From contig OZ038384.1 in assembly GCA_964036045.1 (NCBI GenBank), forward strand, positions 36,272,238-36,336,237: 64,000 nucleotides of DNA. The letters run 5' to 3'. A program made the translations under genes and the position numbers. Positions 55,251-64,000 of this stretch are shown here, in pieces (position 1 is the stretch's first letter; each line of letters begins with the position of its first letter). Under the pieces are notes generated by a model. It did not search any database, was not told the DNA's origin, and was given only the letters and a program-made list of their open reading frames with translations. Origin of the DNA: Eutreptiella sp. 'Long Island Sound 2002' (taxonomy: Eukaryota > Euglenozoa > Euglenophyceae > Eutreptiales > Eutreptiaceae).

Positions 55251-56327
55251 CGAAGGAGCACGGGTCCCTTCGACGACGCGGAACTGAGGGCCCTCTACGG
55301 CATCCACGCCACCACACCCTCGAGCGACCTAGGGGCAGCCCTCTGGGAACACCTCCGGGACGTCAACCCGAGCAGGCTCTTCGCCGTGGTCCCCCTGTCG
55401 CACGCCGCAACAACCAAAATCTTTGTGCGGCAGCTCCAGGCGCTCGTCACCCCCGGGACACAGATCTCGGACGACCTTGTTGAAGCGTGGATCTGGTGGT
55501 TCAACAACCACCAGCCAGCCCAGGGAGGCGTATGGGTCCCACACCTGGGCTGAGCACACACGCTCATAGCACCACCGACGGACCCCAGGCCCGCGCCCAG
55601 CACCGGGGGCCGGGAGCGGGCCGCCCCACCGCCCAGACCCGAAACCCTCTGCACCCCACCGTACGAAGGCCTGGCGGAATAGGAAAGCAGGACAGCCCGC
55701 GACAGGGGGCGTAACCTCACGAGCATGGCGGAGCGGTACCCGGAGACGGCACACGCAGCACCCCTGCGGCGTGAACGGGACCCCAGCACCGACGCCATGA
55801 TCGTGTTGGAAAATGGCCACTACTACCAAGCGCGGATTATCCCGCACGCGCAGGAGAGCCACTGGAGTCTGGAGGCAGACTCCATGCTCCCGGCGACCAC
55901 GGCCCTGCCGGACAGCCCCACCCCCCTGCTCAACGGCCAGCCCCCGGACCCCCTGACGGCCATCGAGTCGGGGACGGTCGGCACCTGGCACCCAGGCCAT
56001 GCCCTCTAATGCCTCTGGCGGTTGGCGCGGCGCCGCTGGCCGCACACTAGGGTATGGTCGGCGACATGGAGTTTCCACCTGGATGGCCGGCAGCAGCTCG
56101 AGGCCATCCCCCAGCGCGAGCAGACAGCAGAGACCCCCACTGCGCCCAACCTGTGCCCCGTCTTCGCAATCCACCAGATCCGGGCGCTAGTGCTTGGCGA
56201 GCAACTGCAGCCCACCATCCGCACTGAGACGAAGGCCCAGGCGGCACACGCGGCCCTTGTGCACGAAATCCTCAGTGCCCTCCGCAGTGCCCTCATGCGG
56301 CGCGTGGTGAACCCCCCAGGGCCCTGA
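55251..56327 (+). pseudogene. Ulp1/C48-like cysteine protease domain
   Basis: One frame with three stops (TGA 55,551, TAG about 55,680, TAA 56,007). The catalytic order of Ulp1/SENP proteases is visible: ISDDLVEAWIWWFNNHQ (the region that in Ulp1 starts the core), YYQARIIPHAQESHWSLEAD with the catalytic His before Trp (about 55,855), Asp in ALPDSPTPL (about 55,905), and the nucleophile region NLCPVFAIHQIRAL (about 56,148), where the family has a Cys-Gly; here Gly is Pro. Ulp1 proteases cleave SUMO or related bonds. Cysteine proteases of Ulp1 or OTU type are known in a few LINE and DNA transposon lineages. With Gly changed and three stops this copy is presumably dead. Confidence 0.68.
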
Positions 56328-57790
56328 GCCACCGTGAGCCGAAACCAGGAACACACCCTCATGAACACGCGGGACCGCCCTGCCCCAGCTGACGCGGCAC
56401 ACGCGTGCCCTGCCCACCACAGGCGGCCACCGGCACTGCAGCGACGACGCACCGCCGCGCAAACCCGACGCGAATCCCGCACCGGCCCTCCGCAAGGAAG
56501 GAGACGATACAGCGGCCCGGGGATCACCTCCTCTCGCCGGATGACCCGACGAGGGGCGTCAAACCAACGGCTGCGGGACCGGCCGTCAACCACGACGACC
56601 CCGGGCAAGCCGACCTTGCCCAAGAGGACCCCCTTGTACCACCCGACAAAGCGCGACCGCGCAACACACTCGACCAACACCTGTCCGTCGGAGACGCCGG
56701 CGGGAAAGGCGTCGACCTGCCCGGCGCATGCACTGGACACCCAACCTAGCCCTAGGCGCCCATGATGTCGAACACGAACAAATACCCGACAAATTCCTCC
56801 CACATCCCCCGGGCGGGGACCTGGCTCGCCGGACCCCGCAACCCGCCCACGACAGAGAAAGGGACGGGGCCCAACGCGACCTGTCCTTCCACTTAACCCT
56901 CCTCTCCCGCAAAACCGGACCCACGATGGGCCGGGCCAAGGGGCCAACCAAACACGCGGGACCCACGGCCGGACCGATGACCATCGGAATGTTATCAAGA
57001 GGTCGTCAAGAACGTTACCTTCCAAGGCGAGAATCGAGGGATACGTGCGCCGCTGGGACCGGCGCGCACCTCCTCCGGGAAAGTGAAACGCCTGGGAGGC
57101 TGGGGCGAATTTGGCACATGTAACCTGCGAGAATGGTACGAGGGACACATTCCCCGCAGCCCAGAAAGTTAACAGTGTCAAGGAGCGAGAGGGGGGCTTG
57201 GACACTGACCAGTATTCCTTTTTTCCGGACCCCCACCAGGGGCACGCAAGGGACCATGGGCTCGCCACACGGGATCCGCTAGCCCGCCGGCTCGTGCCGG
57301 CGAGCACGGGGGTGTTACGCCGAGCCCAGCCAGCCGCGCCGGACAGAACGCCCAGACACCAAAGCACGAGCCCAGCCACCCTAACCGCCAAACACCGCAC
57401 TGCGGCACCGACACGCCAGCCACATAACCCGCGAGACACGTCACGATACGGCACACAACAAGCAGGCAGACACGAACACGAGCACCGCACCACCGAGCCG
57501 GTGCAGCACCCTCGGGCTCCCATGGGGAGCACGGGGATGCACCAAGGGGGACTGAAGGGGCCTTGCCACCGACGGGGGTGTACATATGAATAGCACAGGC
57601 GAAGCTGGGAGGACGGCCGAAGGCGCTGCCAAATACCAGATGATGGGTTGTGCGTGTAACGCTGCCTCCAGGGCGGGATAGGGCGTGTCGTACCGAGTTT
57701 CGAAACTTTTCCCAGCGGTCATACCAACTGCCGCTACCTTTCTTCCCACGAAGGGGGGGCGGCGCACAGTAAAAACGTACCATGCCGGCC
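56328..57790 (+). other. GC-rich tail after the protease-like domain
   Basis: Short Pro/Arg/Thr-rich ORFs only. A better-looking stretch lies near 57,000-57,170 (EVVKNVTFQGENRG, WGEFGTCNLREWYEG) in one frame but is broken by stops. Could be the C-terminal remainder of the ORF or the element's untranslated region. Confidence 0.4.
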
Positions 57791-58925
57791 CAACGCTACC
57801 GGACGATTACCAACCAACACTGAAACAGGCATGACAACTGCAACATCCGACCGCGCAAATACCCGCTGCAGCGCCAAGGAAGTAACGGCGAACAAGACAA
57901 CCATGAGGCAGCTAAGACAACCATGCACCAACGAAACCACTGCAGCAGCCACGATCCGACCATAAACAGACCACACGCAAGCCGGCCAACACCAAACTAG
58001 CCAGGCATGCATGGGTCGAAACGGGAACGACGTCGGGCGGGTCGGCGACACCGTGGTGCGCCACGCCCGCCGACCAGCATATCCACGACCACAACAAAAC
58101 ACCACAACTCTACCATTACGAACCCGACCAACACACAGTAACCAACTACACTACACTACACTTGGACAAACCAAGACGCAACTAACCAGCAACCAAACGG
58201 ACGTGTCGACTACACAAACAACATCCGGCTATACGACCACCGGCAGCAGCGCGACAGAGCCCACGCGAACCAAGCTGACCTTGAGGCGGCCAAGACAACC
58301 GCGCACCGACCACACCGCAGCTGCAGCCGCAAACTGACCGTCAACAGACCACACGCAAGCCGGACAACATGGAACCAGCCAGAGGTGCACGGGTTGAAAC
58401 GGGAACAGCGTCAAAAGGTTGGGCCACACCATGGTGCGCCACGTCCGCCGACGATCATACTCACAAACACAACAAAACAGATCATCGTGACTCTACCATC
58501 CCGCAACCGACCAACCAAGATTAACCAGCTACACTACATTACACTTGGTCAAAGCAAGACGCAACTAACCAGCAACGAAACGGACGTGCAGGCTACACAA
58601 ACAACATCCGGCTATACGACCACCCGCAGCAGCGCGACAGAACCCACGCCAACCAAGCCGACCATGTGGCGGCCATAACAAGCGCGCACCAACCACACCG
58701 CAGCTGCAGCCGCAACCTGACTGTCAACAGCCCACTAGCAAGCCGGCCAACATTGAACCAGCCAGGCGTGCACGGGTCCAAACGGCAAAGGCGTCCAGCG
58801 GGTTGACCACACCATGATGCACCACGTCCGCCGACGGCCGTACCCACGAACAAAACAGAACATCGTGACTCTACCATCACGCAATCGACCAACCAACATT
58901 AACAAACTACACCGAACCATTAAAC
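57791..58925. repeat. Tandem repeat, period about 383 bp, about 2.9 copies
   Basis: ACATCCGGCTATACGACCACC occurs at 58,221 and 58,604, and CCAGCCAG/CTAGCCAGG...CACGGGTC/T...AAACGG at about 58,000, 58,385 and 58,765, giving a unit of about 383 bp. Units are rich in CAACCAAC and CAAC. It lies at the right end of the LINE region and may be terminal repeats of that element or an independent satellite. Confidence 0.85.
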
Positions 58926-59419
58926 TACCAACCAACCAACCACAACGACCTCATTCGAACCCCCGGCCCCCTAGGAGAGCGCAAGCTTGACCGAGTCAGG
59001 AGGCGTGGGTGTGCGCCACGGCATGCGAGTCCCGTAGCACGTGCTTCTTCAAGTCGCCTCACGCCTACTGAAAACCAACCCAGGTGGGGGTGCCTGCAGG
59101 ACAGGGCCTTTGGCCTGGCTCCTGGCCCCTGGGCCCCAGAATCCGGAGGTTGATGAGGATGTGCGATGGGACCCTCCCCCCCGTATCATCCGCCCGAAGG
59201 AGAGGAATGTGAGGCTTCGGTCGAACGTGGGTTACCTCTCTGGGCAGAACCCGCTGTAGAGTACTGCTCCCGGCGACCGCGCCCTTCCCCCATGTGGGGG
59301 AGCCGCTTTGTGGGGGCAAGTGCAGTAGGGCCGTGGGGGGGTGGGCGAAAAGCCTCTTGGTAAGACCCCCTTGCGGGGCAACCCCAGTCCCAAGATGACC
59401 TACGTATCTACCTACAGGA
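58926..59419. other. Spacer without a supportable gene
   Basis: GC-rich, with short C-runs. No ORF or RNA gene that I can support. It abuts the 3' end of the minus-strand tRNA-type repeat. Confidence 0.45.
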
Positions 59420-60065
59420 TAACCCAAGCCAGAGATGAGCAAGTAGAATTCAAACAGGATCAAAGCATGAAGGGCTGCAGTCAAAAGAGAGTTAGATAAT
59501 AAAGATATCAACAAGAGACTACAGCAATGCAACTTGAATCAAAATATTTCACTTGATTGAGAAAAACTGATTGGAAAACTGCCCCAAGGGCTCACACTCC
59601 ATATGCTGCCATCCTGAGATGTGCACTCTTATTTTTTGGGTCCCATAGGTGCTGAGGTGGCATGGCTTGTGGCGCTGAGGTCACTGCCATGTCACATGGG
59701 ATATTCCTACTTAGCTAGGCTGATGGGGATTGAACCAAGGACCTCTCAAAAAGTGGTGCCACAGCCCCCTAGGGTGCAGACCACCAGGATAGCTAAGCAT
59801 TCATGGGAAACCATAGATAAATCTATAGGCTCTACCTCAGGATGTCAGTGCCTCAGTCAGTCAGGAAATGATGTTTTAGTTCAAATTGCTTGTGGATTAA
59901 GGGGTCCACACAACATCCTGTTTTAGTGTTTGGTTGTACAGGTCAAAATGTGTTATCACCCATTTTGGTCAGGCGGATACTAAGATAAAAATGCAGGATA
60001 ACTAAGAGCATCTCTAATACAACTAAAGTCTACTCTAAAGCAATGGAAAACCACTTTTTCTTACT
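59420..60065 (-). repeat. Dispersed repeat with tRNA-type promoter, copy 4
   Basis: The minus strand starts AGTAAGAAAAAGTGG at 60,065 and has a perfect B box GGTTCAATCCC (59,726-59,736), GAGTGCACATCTC, and CTGCAGCCCTTCATG. The last approximately 130 bases present in copy 1 are missing. At 60,065/60,066 it is joined to the Ty3 chromodomain after CGACAC. Confidence 0.7.
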
Positions 60066-61535
60066 GTGTCGGATGACCGACGTCTCCAGGTAGAAGCCTT
60101 CCTTAGCCATCTCCTCGGCATTCATGTCGGGGAGTTCTCCTTCTACTACCATGGGGATGGCAGCGCCCTGGAGGTCCAGAGCGGCGATCTCCTCGTCGTT
60201 CAGTTCCCCCTCTTCCCCACAGAGGTCCTCTGGGTCGTAGTAGCGCTTGAGCTGTTGAGCAGCGCACACCAGGGTCCCCCCTAGTCAGAGAGAACATCGC
60301 ACGGTGATACGGTGTCCATCCACAGATAGGATCTTGTAGGGCCCAAAGTAGGGGTCATCGCTGGTGGAGCGTGGCCAGGCGGGTAGCCGACTGTGGTGCA
60401 CCAGTACCCAGTCTCCCTCTTGGTAGGAGGCAGGCACCCTGTGCTTGTTCTCCTTGTTCCAATGACGCTCCCTCACTCTCTGAAGCATCACCTTGGCCTT
60501 GTCAACCTTGTCTTGTTGCTCCTTCACCCACTTACCCACAGTGGAGTAGGAATCCTCAGGGTAGGGAGCGTGTAGGAACCACGCCGGGCATCCCATGAAC
60601 AGCTCATGGGGCGTATAGCCAGTTGCCGAACTCTCTTGGGAGTTCATCATCAAGGATATGAGAGGGAGTAGTCTCACCCAGTCTTTGGTGCGTTCAGTCT
60701 TGCACCATATCCTTGCGTTTCCCTTGAGAACACGAATCGTATGAGTTTAGGGAATCCCCGTTGACACCTAGACATTGAGGGATCTCAGGACTCTCTTGTA
60801 CCAGCCAGTGTCGGAGCGCACTCGGACATCTTCGTCTGAGTTAATCTCTTTGGGTGCCCCATGGACAGCGAACCACTCCTCCAGGAGTATCTTGATGGTC
60901 TCCTCGCCGTTGATGTGTTTAGTACATGGGAACACCCCCGTAAACCTGGTCAGCCCACAGGTTACCACTAGGGCAAAGTCATAGCCCCCAAACTTAGGCA
61001 TCTCGGTGTAGGCCACGTAGAGAACACTGTTGGCACAGTGAGGGATAGGGAGAGTCGAAAAGAGACCTCTGACCCTGATATCCCCGGGTCTACAGGACCG
61101 ACACGGGTACTTGTCTACGATAGGCTGGAGGGTCTTCCGCAGCCGGTCATCAGTCCACGTAGAGTGGAACCACTGCTTGAAAAGCCCCAAGGTACGGCTG
61201 GCCCCCACATGACCACCGGACTCATGGGTCCACTTGAGGAGCGCCGGGATTCTGTCGCTAGGCACGACTATCCCGTCCTCATGCCAGAGGTAGGTCTTGT
61301 CCCGTTTCCACTGTTCCTGGTTGACCAGGACGGGTTCCAGACGCTTCTCCAGGCGTTTATAGATATCCCCAAACTCCTTCAGGTACTCCACTTTTCGGAG
61401 TCCATCTAGAGGTCAGATCATGGTCATGTTCAAGTCCAGGTGTACATCCATACGGCTGAACGCCTCCTTGGCTAGCTCCGCAGACCTGGCACCAATCATG
61501 TCGTCCAAGTTGTTGCGGCTAATGTAGTCCGCATA
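60066..61535 (-). pseudogene. Integrase and GPY/F region of copy E
   Basis: Read downward from about 61,391: zinc-binding HESGGH and PCRSC (the first Cys of copy A's CPCRSC is Tyr), then the core. The first catalytic Asp is replaced: YVAYTEMP here versus YVDYTEMP in copy A, so integrase would be inactive even in an intact frame. The second acidic site NSDEDV is present. The frame is lost between about 60,770 and 60,690, where the region of the catalytic Glu is scrambled. It resumes at 60,677-60,285 with DPYFGPYKIL. A stop near 60,287 is followed by the frame of 60,269-60,066, which ends in the chromodomain at SVIRH. A TGA interrupts MTMI/PLDGL near 61,410. Confidence 0.88.
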
Positions 61536-62155
61536 TTAGTTCTTCACGCCCTGGATATGATGTACTGAGAGCCTTAGCTGGCTCAGGTAGGTCCACCAGC
61601 GTCGGAGTTCGGCCTTCTCAGGTGGGGGTCCCTTTTGGAAGGTGCGGACCGGTTCTTGGTCGCACAGCCAAACCACTGGGTTACTCTCCAACCGTCGGGA
61701 CAGAGAGGATAGCACCAGCATACCCGCGAGCAGTTCCTGCTCATAGGTAGAGTAGTTACCCCGGGCCTGGTTCCATTTCCAGTTCCACAGACCCAGGGCA
61801 ACCAGGACCCATTTGTCGTCAGGGTAGCTGTGCTTGAGAGTACCGTCTCGGTTGAGTCCATCAGTACCCCATTGGAAAATGGCCGAGTTGAACTCCTCCT
61901 TCTCAAGTGCTTGCCACTGGAACAACGTTCCACCTCCGCCCACATTGCTCGCGTCAGTCACCAGGATAATCTCACCCTGTGCTCTGGGCACACCCAGGCA
62001 CTTAGCGTTAGCCACCTTGTCCTTGAGCTCGTCAAAAGCTTGTTGTTCTTGAGGGCCCCAGCGCCAGCTAGTAGTCTTCTTGATGAGGTCCGTCAGGATA
62101 GCGCTGGTGTAGGGGAAATTCTTGATGTGGCGGCGGTAGAAGTTGCAAGCCCTAA
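61536..62155 (-). pseudogene. RNase H of copy E
   Basis: Open for 159 codons. Catalytic acids are visible in LVTDASNVGGGG, YEQELLAGML and WLCDQEP; the palm-end and connection residues (KNFPYTSAILTDLIKK) lie upstream before a stop near 62,156. Ends at TAA/TAG after HHIQGVKN (61,536), where copy A continues ECADYIS. In this copy FQWGTDG shows TGG intact. Confidence 0.88.
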
Positions 62156-63331
62156 TTAAACTGCGTACAGCATGGAGTCCTTTTTACTGGGGTCATCATG
62201 TCGTACCTTAGCATCCATCAGGGGTTTGGCCTTAGAGGCCGCTGGGGTCCACCACCCATAGCCAATGTCAAAACCGGGGTACTGCATAGTCTCCTGCATG
62301 AACTCACACTTCTCCAGCTTAAGTCTGGTGTGGTTCTCCTGGCAGACCGCAAAGCACTCGCGCAAGAGGATGGGGTGGGGTGATAGGTCTCGTTTCACAG
62401 TGTCAGGTGGTCGGTGACAACATAGGCACACTCGAGGGGATTCGCATACGCCTTCCTCTGGAAGTTCATCCTCCTCTGGGGTCCTCACTTGGGCACCCCA
62501 TACGCTCTTCATGAGCTTCAGGTCCACCTCTCGTTGCCAGGTGGTAATCTTCTGTTCTAGGTCCTCCTTCAGTTGGGAGATATCTCTCATAGACCGTTGC
62601 TTCAACAGCCATGAGCGGCGTGTAGGCCTAGCGTAGCATAGCCTTTTCGCCACCAATCTCCTCTTGGATTCCACGTACTCTCTTAGCCTGGATCGGGGGT
62701 CCAACTCCTCTTACAGGGGCTCCTCTCCCCTCATGGAGAGTAGGGGCTTCAGTGGGGCAGCGTACTCGCCGTTCTCCACTTCCTCCATGCACGTCTGCAA
62801 GAAGAAGGCGTCATGCTCAGTCTCGTCAGCAGAGTGTATAGAGCTGGGTAGCTCGGATAGCCCACACTCTGAGACTACATCCTGATTAGATACATGGCAG
62901 GGGGAGTTGCGGGCAACAGTGTCAGACACGACGTACTCGTCTCCCCCAGGAGTAGTCTCCACGGCGTCTCGAGGTCGCAGGTGATTTTTCAGGACGTCCA
63001 GGGTGAAGCCGCTGCTCACACGTTGAGTTTCCTGGACCATAGCAGAGTCCAGATCCTCCCAGGGCACTGGAGCTAGACTCCTGTCCACCACGCTTAGCAT
63101 ACTACCCCATCCAGGTTTTCCGATGGGCGTCTTGCGGCCATGAGGCACGTGGATGGCGTCATCCGGCAGCTGGATGGAGGTGAGCGTCAGCTTGTCCAAT
63201 AGAGTACGCCAGTACTCATTTCCCCCATGGGCTCCCCAAACGGGAGAGCACAGGACCATACGGGAACGTTCGGCGGCCGCCTTGGTCAGGACCTTCCCCA
63301 GTTCACTGAATCTTGGGTTCCCGTAGGCCAT
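62156..63331 (-). pseudogene. Linker and RT remnant of copy E with large deletion
   Basis: From 63,331 downward: the linker seen in copy A (MAYGNPRFSELGKVL to MRGEEPL), a stop near 62,711, then DPRSRLREYVESKRRL to the cysteine cluster CESPRVCLCCHRPP. At about 62,377 the sequence jumps directly to the end of RT (FAVCQENHTRLKLEKCEF). The fingers, palm and HIDD box are gone. The rest ends with a shift near 62,160. The retained WGAHGGNEYWRTLLDKL shows the bases missing from copy A. Confidence 0.9.
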
Positions 63332-64000
63332 CCCGAAAGAGGGCCAGTAAAATTCATAGCAGCAATTTTTCCCCTCGCTGCACTAGAGGTCCAGGACATG
63401 TTGCTTGTCGCTGGATAAAGGCTCCACGTTCAGGTCTTCCCGGGAGTATCCCAACTCCCTCAGAACTTAGTCTAGGACATCACCCAGGAGCTGATAGTCC
63501 TCTGTTTTGGAGGCGGCCATCATGGTTGAGGGCTCCCTCTTGCATACCCTGAAGTAGCTAGACGTATGCTCAGACTGCTCCAGAGGTACGGATTCCAAGC
63601 CGTCACCATGGTCCACCTGGAGGACATAGGGTGCTTGCAGGGTGAGGGATAGAATCTGGGAGTGCTGCACGAAGAGGTCAGTATCCAGGACAAAGTCGAA
63701 GGCTTCGGTATCGATCACTCAGAACCGATGGGCAATGCTTCTACAAACCATAGGCACTTGGACCTCACAGTCCCAACAACTGTGCACCACAGGCCTATCA
63801 CCAATGCGGATAACTGCGGTAGGCAAGATGTTCTTCAGGTCCCGAAAAGGTAAAATGTTCGTGGCCACAATAGATATGGTGGCCCCAGTATCCACTACCC
63901 CAAGGTATTCTCATCTCCCAAGACGGATACGTACCCAGAACACCAGGTCTGTAGGCCCCCCGGAGCGTCCCTGTCAGAACTCCGCGGGGCAAGTCACTTC
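63332..64000 (-). pseudogene. Protease, gag-pol UGA and gag end of copy E
   Basis: The gag end reads EVTCPAEF then TGA (63,974-63,976) then CAG GGA, in frame with the protease, as in copy A. The protease active site DTGATISIV is present near 63,880-63,905. The second motif is changed to FVLDTDLF (Gly to Asp in the conserved ILG-type turn; copy A has FVLGTDFF). Stops lie between the two motifs and near 63,467. It is a decayed retropepsin; the conserved UGA and matching gag end are its most informative parts. Confidence 0.85.

Larger units (their letters stand above)
45632..58925 (+). mobile_element. GC-rich LINE-type region: EN-RT-RNase H followed by RING, Pro-rich and Ulp1-like segments
   Basis: One strand, one composition and one amino-acid style (His/Gln/Thr/Pro-rich) run from 45.6 to beyond 57 kb. 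The first part is the APE-type non-LTR order endonuclease, RT, RNase H, C-terminal zinc knuckle; the second is RING, proline-rich, helical and cysteine-protease-like. A 383-bp tandem repeat follows. Either this is one long element with an extra ORF downstream of RT, or two LINE pieces stand head to tail with the second keeping only ORF1. The 5' end is cut inside the endonuclease. No poly-A tail or target duplication is seen. Confidence 0.6.
60066..64000 (-). mobile_element. Ty3/gypsy chromovirus, copy E (minus strand, RT-deleted)
   Basis: Same family as copy A and collinear with it from the gag end (64,000) to the start of the chromodomain (60,066), but with an internal loss of about 805 bases equivalent to copy A 1,718-2,521, which removes most of RT. 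Several stops and shifts are present. Useful as a comparison for copy A: it retains TGG where copy A has TGA at 3,029 and the 19 bases that copy A lost near 905. Confidence 0.92.

Noticed and set aside
57111-57593. Coding ORF after the Ulp1-like domain
   Set aside because: Low-complexity Arg/His/Thr/Pro content and open frames on both strands; no domain.
57791-58925. CRISPR array
   Set aside because: The units are about 383 bp with no short-repeat/unique-spacer pattern, in eukaryotic DNA.
58940-58990. Minus-strand tRNA fragment (TTCGAACCCC-like on + strand)
   Set aside because: The B-box resemblance is incomplete and no stems form around it.
60060-60075. Intron in the Ty3 chromodomain
   Set aside because: No GT or AG borders at the junctions and the inserted sequence is a dispersed repeat.

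Overview
The window is nuclear DNA from a repeat-rich, large-genome eukaryote. Nearly everything recognisable is a mobile element, mostly decayed, and elements are nested inside one another. There are no rRNA genes, CRISPR arrays or bacterial-style operons. Several proteins (the Ty3 pol at both window ends and the gag-like fragment near 38-39 kb) resemble ones I associate with dinoflagellate or related algal assemblies. That is recollection, not a search, so I hold it loosely. No clear spliced-leader relic supports it.

Layout. 1-8.1 kb: the 3' part of a Ty3/gypsy chromovirus (copy A), with its 3' non-coding region and a long LTR-like segment that ends in a repeat with a tRNA-type promoter. 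8.1-8.6 kb: a LINE scrap. 9.4-12.4 and 22.9-24.1 kb: one GC-rich tandem array (about 420-bp A/B dimers), split by a 10.45-kb LTR retrotransposon at 12,442-22,891. That element has 254-bp LTRs, a 5-bp target duplication and an unusual dUTPase domain. 24.1-27.2 kb: an LTR scrap and a GC-rich LINE fragment with an endonuclease. 27.2-30.8 kb: a nearly perfect inverted repeat of two divergent Ty3 3' ends, whose right arm runs on to about 32.3 kb.

32.3-45.3 kb is less repetitive. It holds an unrecognised protein locus (34.5-37.2 kb) whose last section is an AlkB-like 2-oxoglutarate/Fe(II) dioxygenase and whose parts are joined by an A-heptamer slip site and an in-frame TAG. It also holds a gag-like fragment and a long minus-strand coiled-coil ORF.

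45.6-58.9 kb is a GC-rich LINE-type region: APE-like endonuclease, reverse transcriptase, RNase H and C-terminal zinc knuckle, followed only about 130 bp later on the same strand by a RING-finger ORF, very proline-rich sequence and a Ulp1/C48-like cysteine protease, then a 383-bp tandem repeat. 59.4-64 kb: a second Ty3 copy (copy E, minus strand) that has lost most of its reverse transcriptase.

The strongest leads are the AlkB-like locus with its apparent recoding signals, the PR-dUTPase-RT order of the nested LTR element, the LINE region with RING and Ulp1-like domains downstream of its RT, a gag-pol UGA conserved in two Ty3 copies, and the long inverted repeat.
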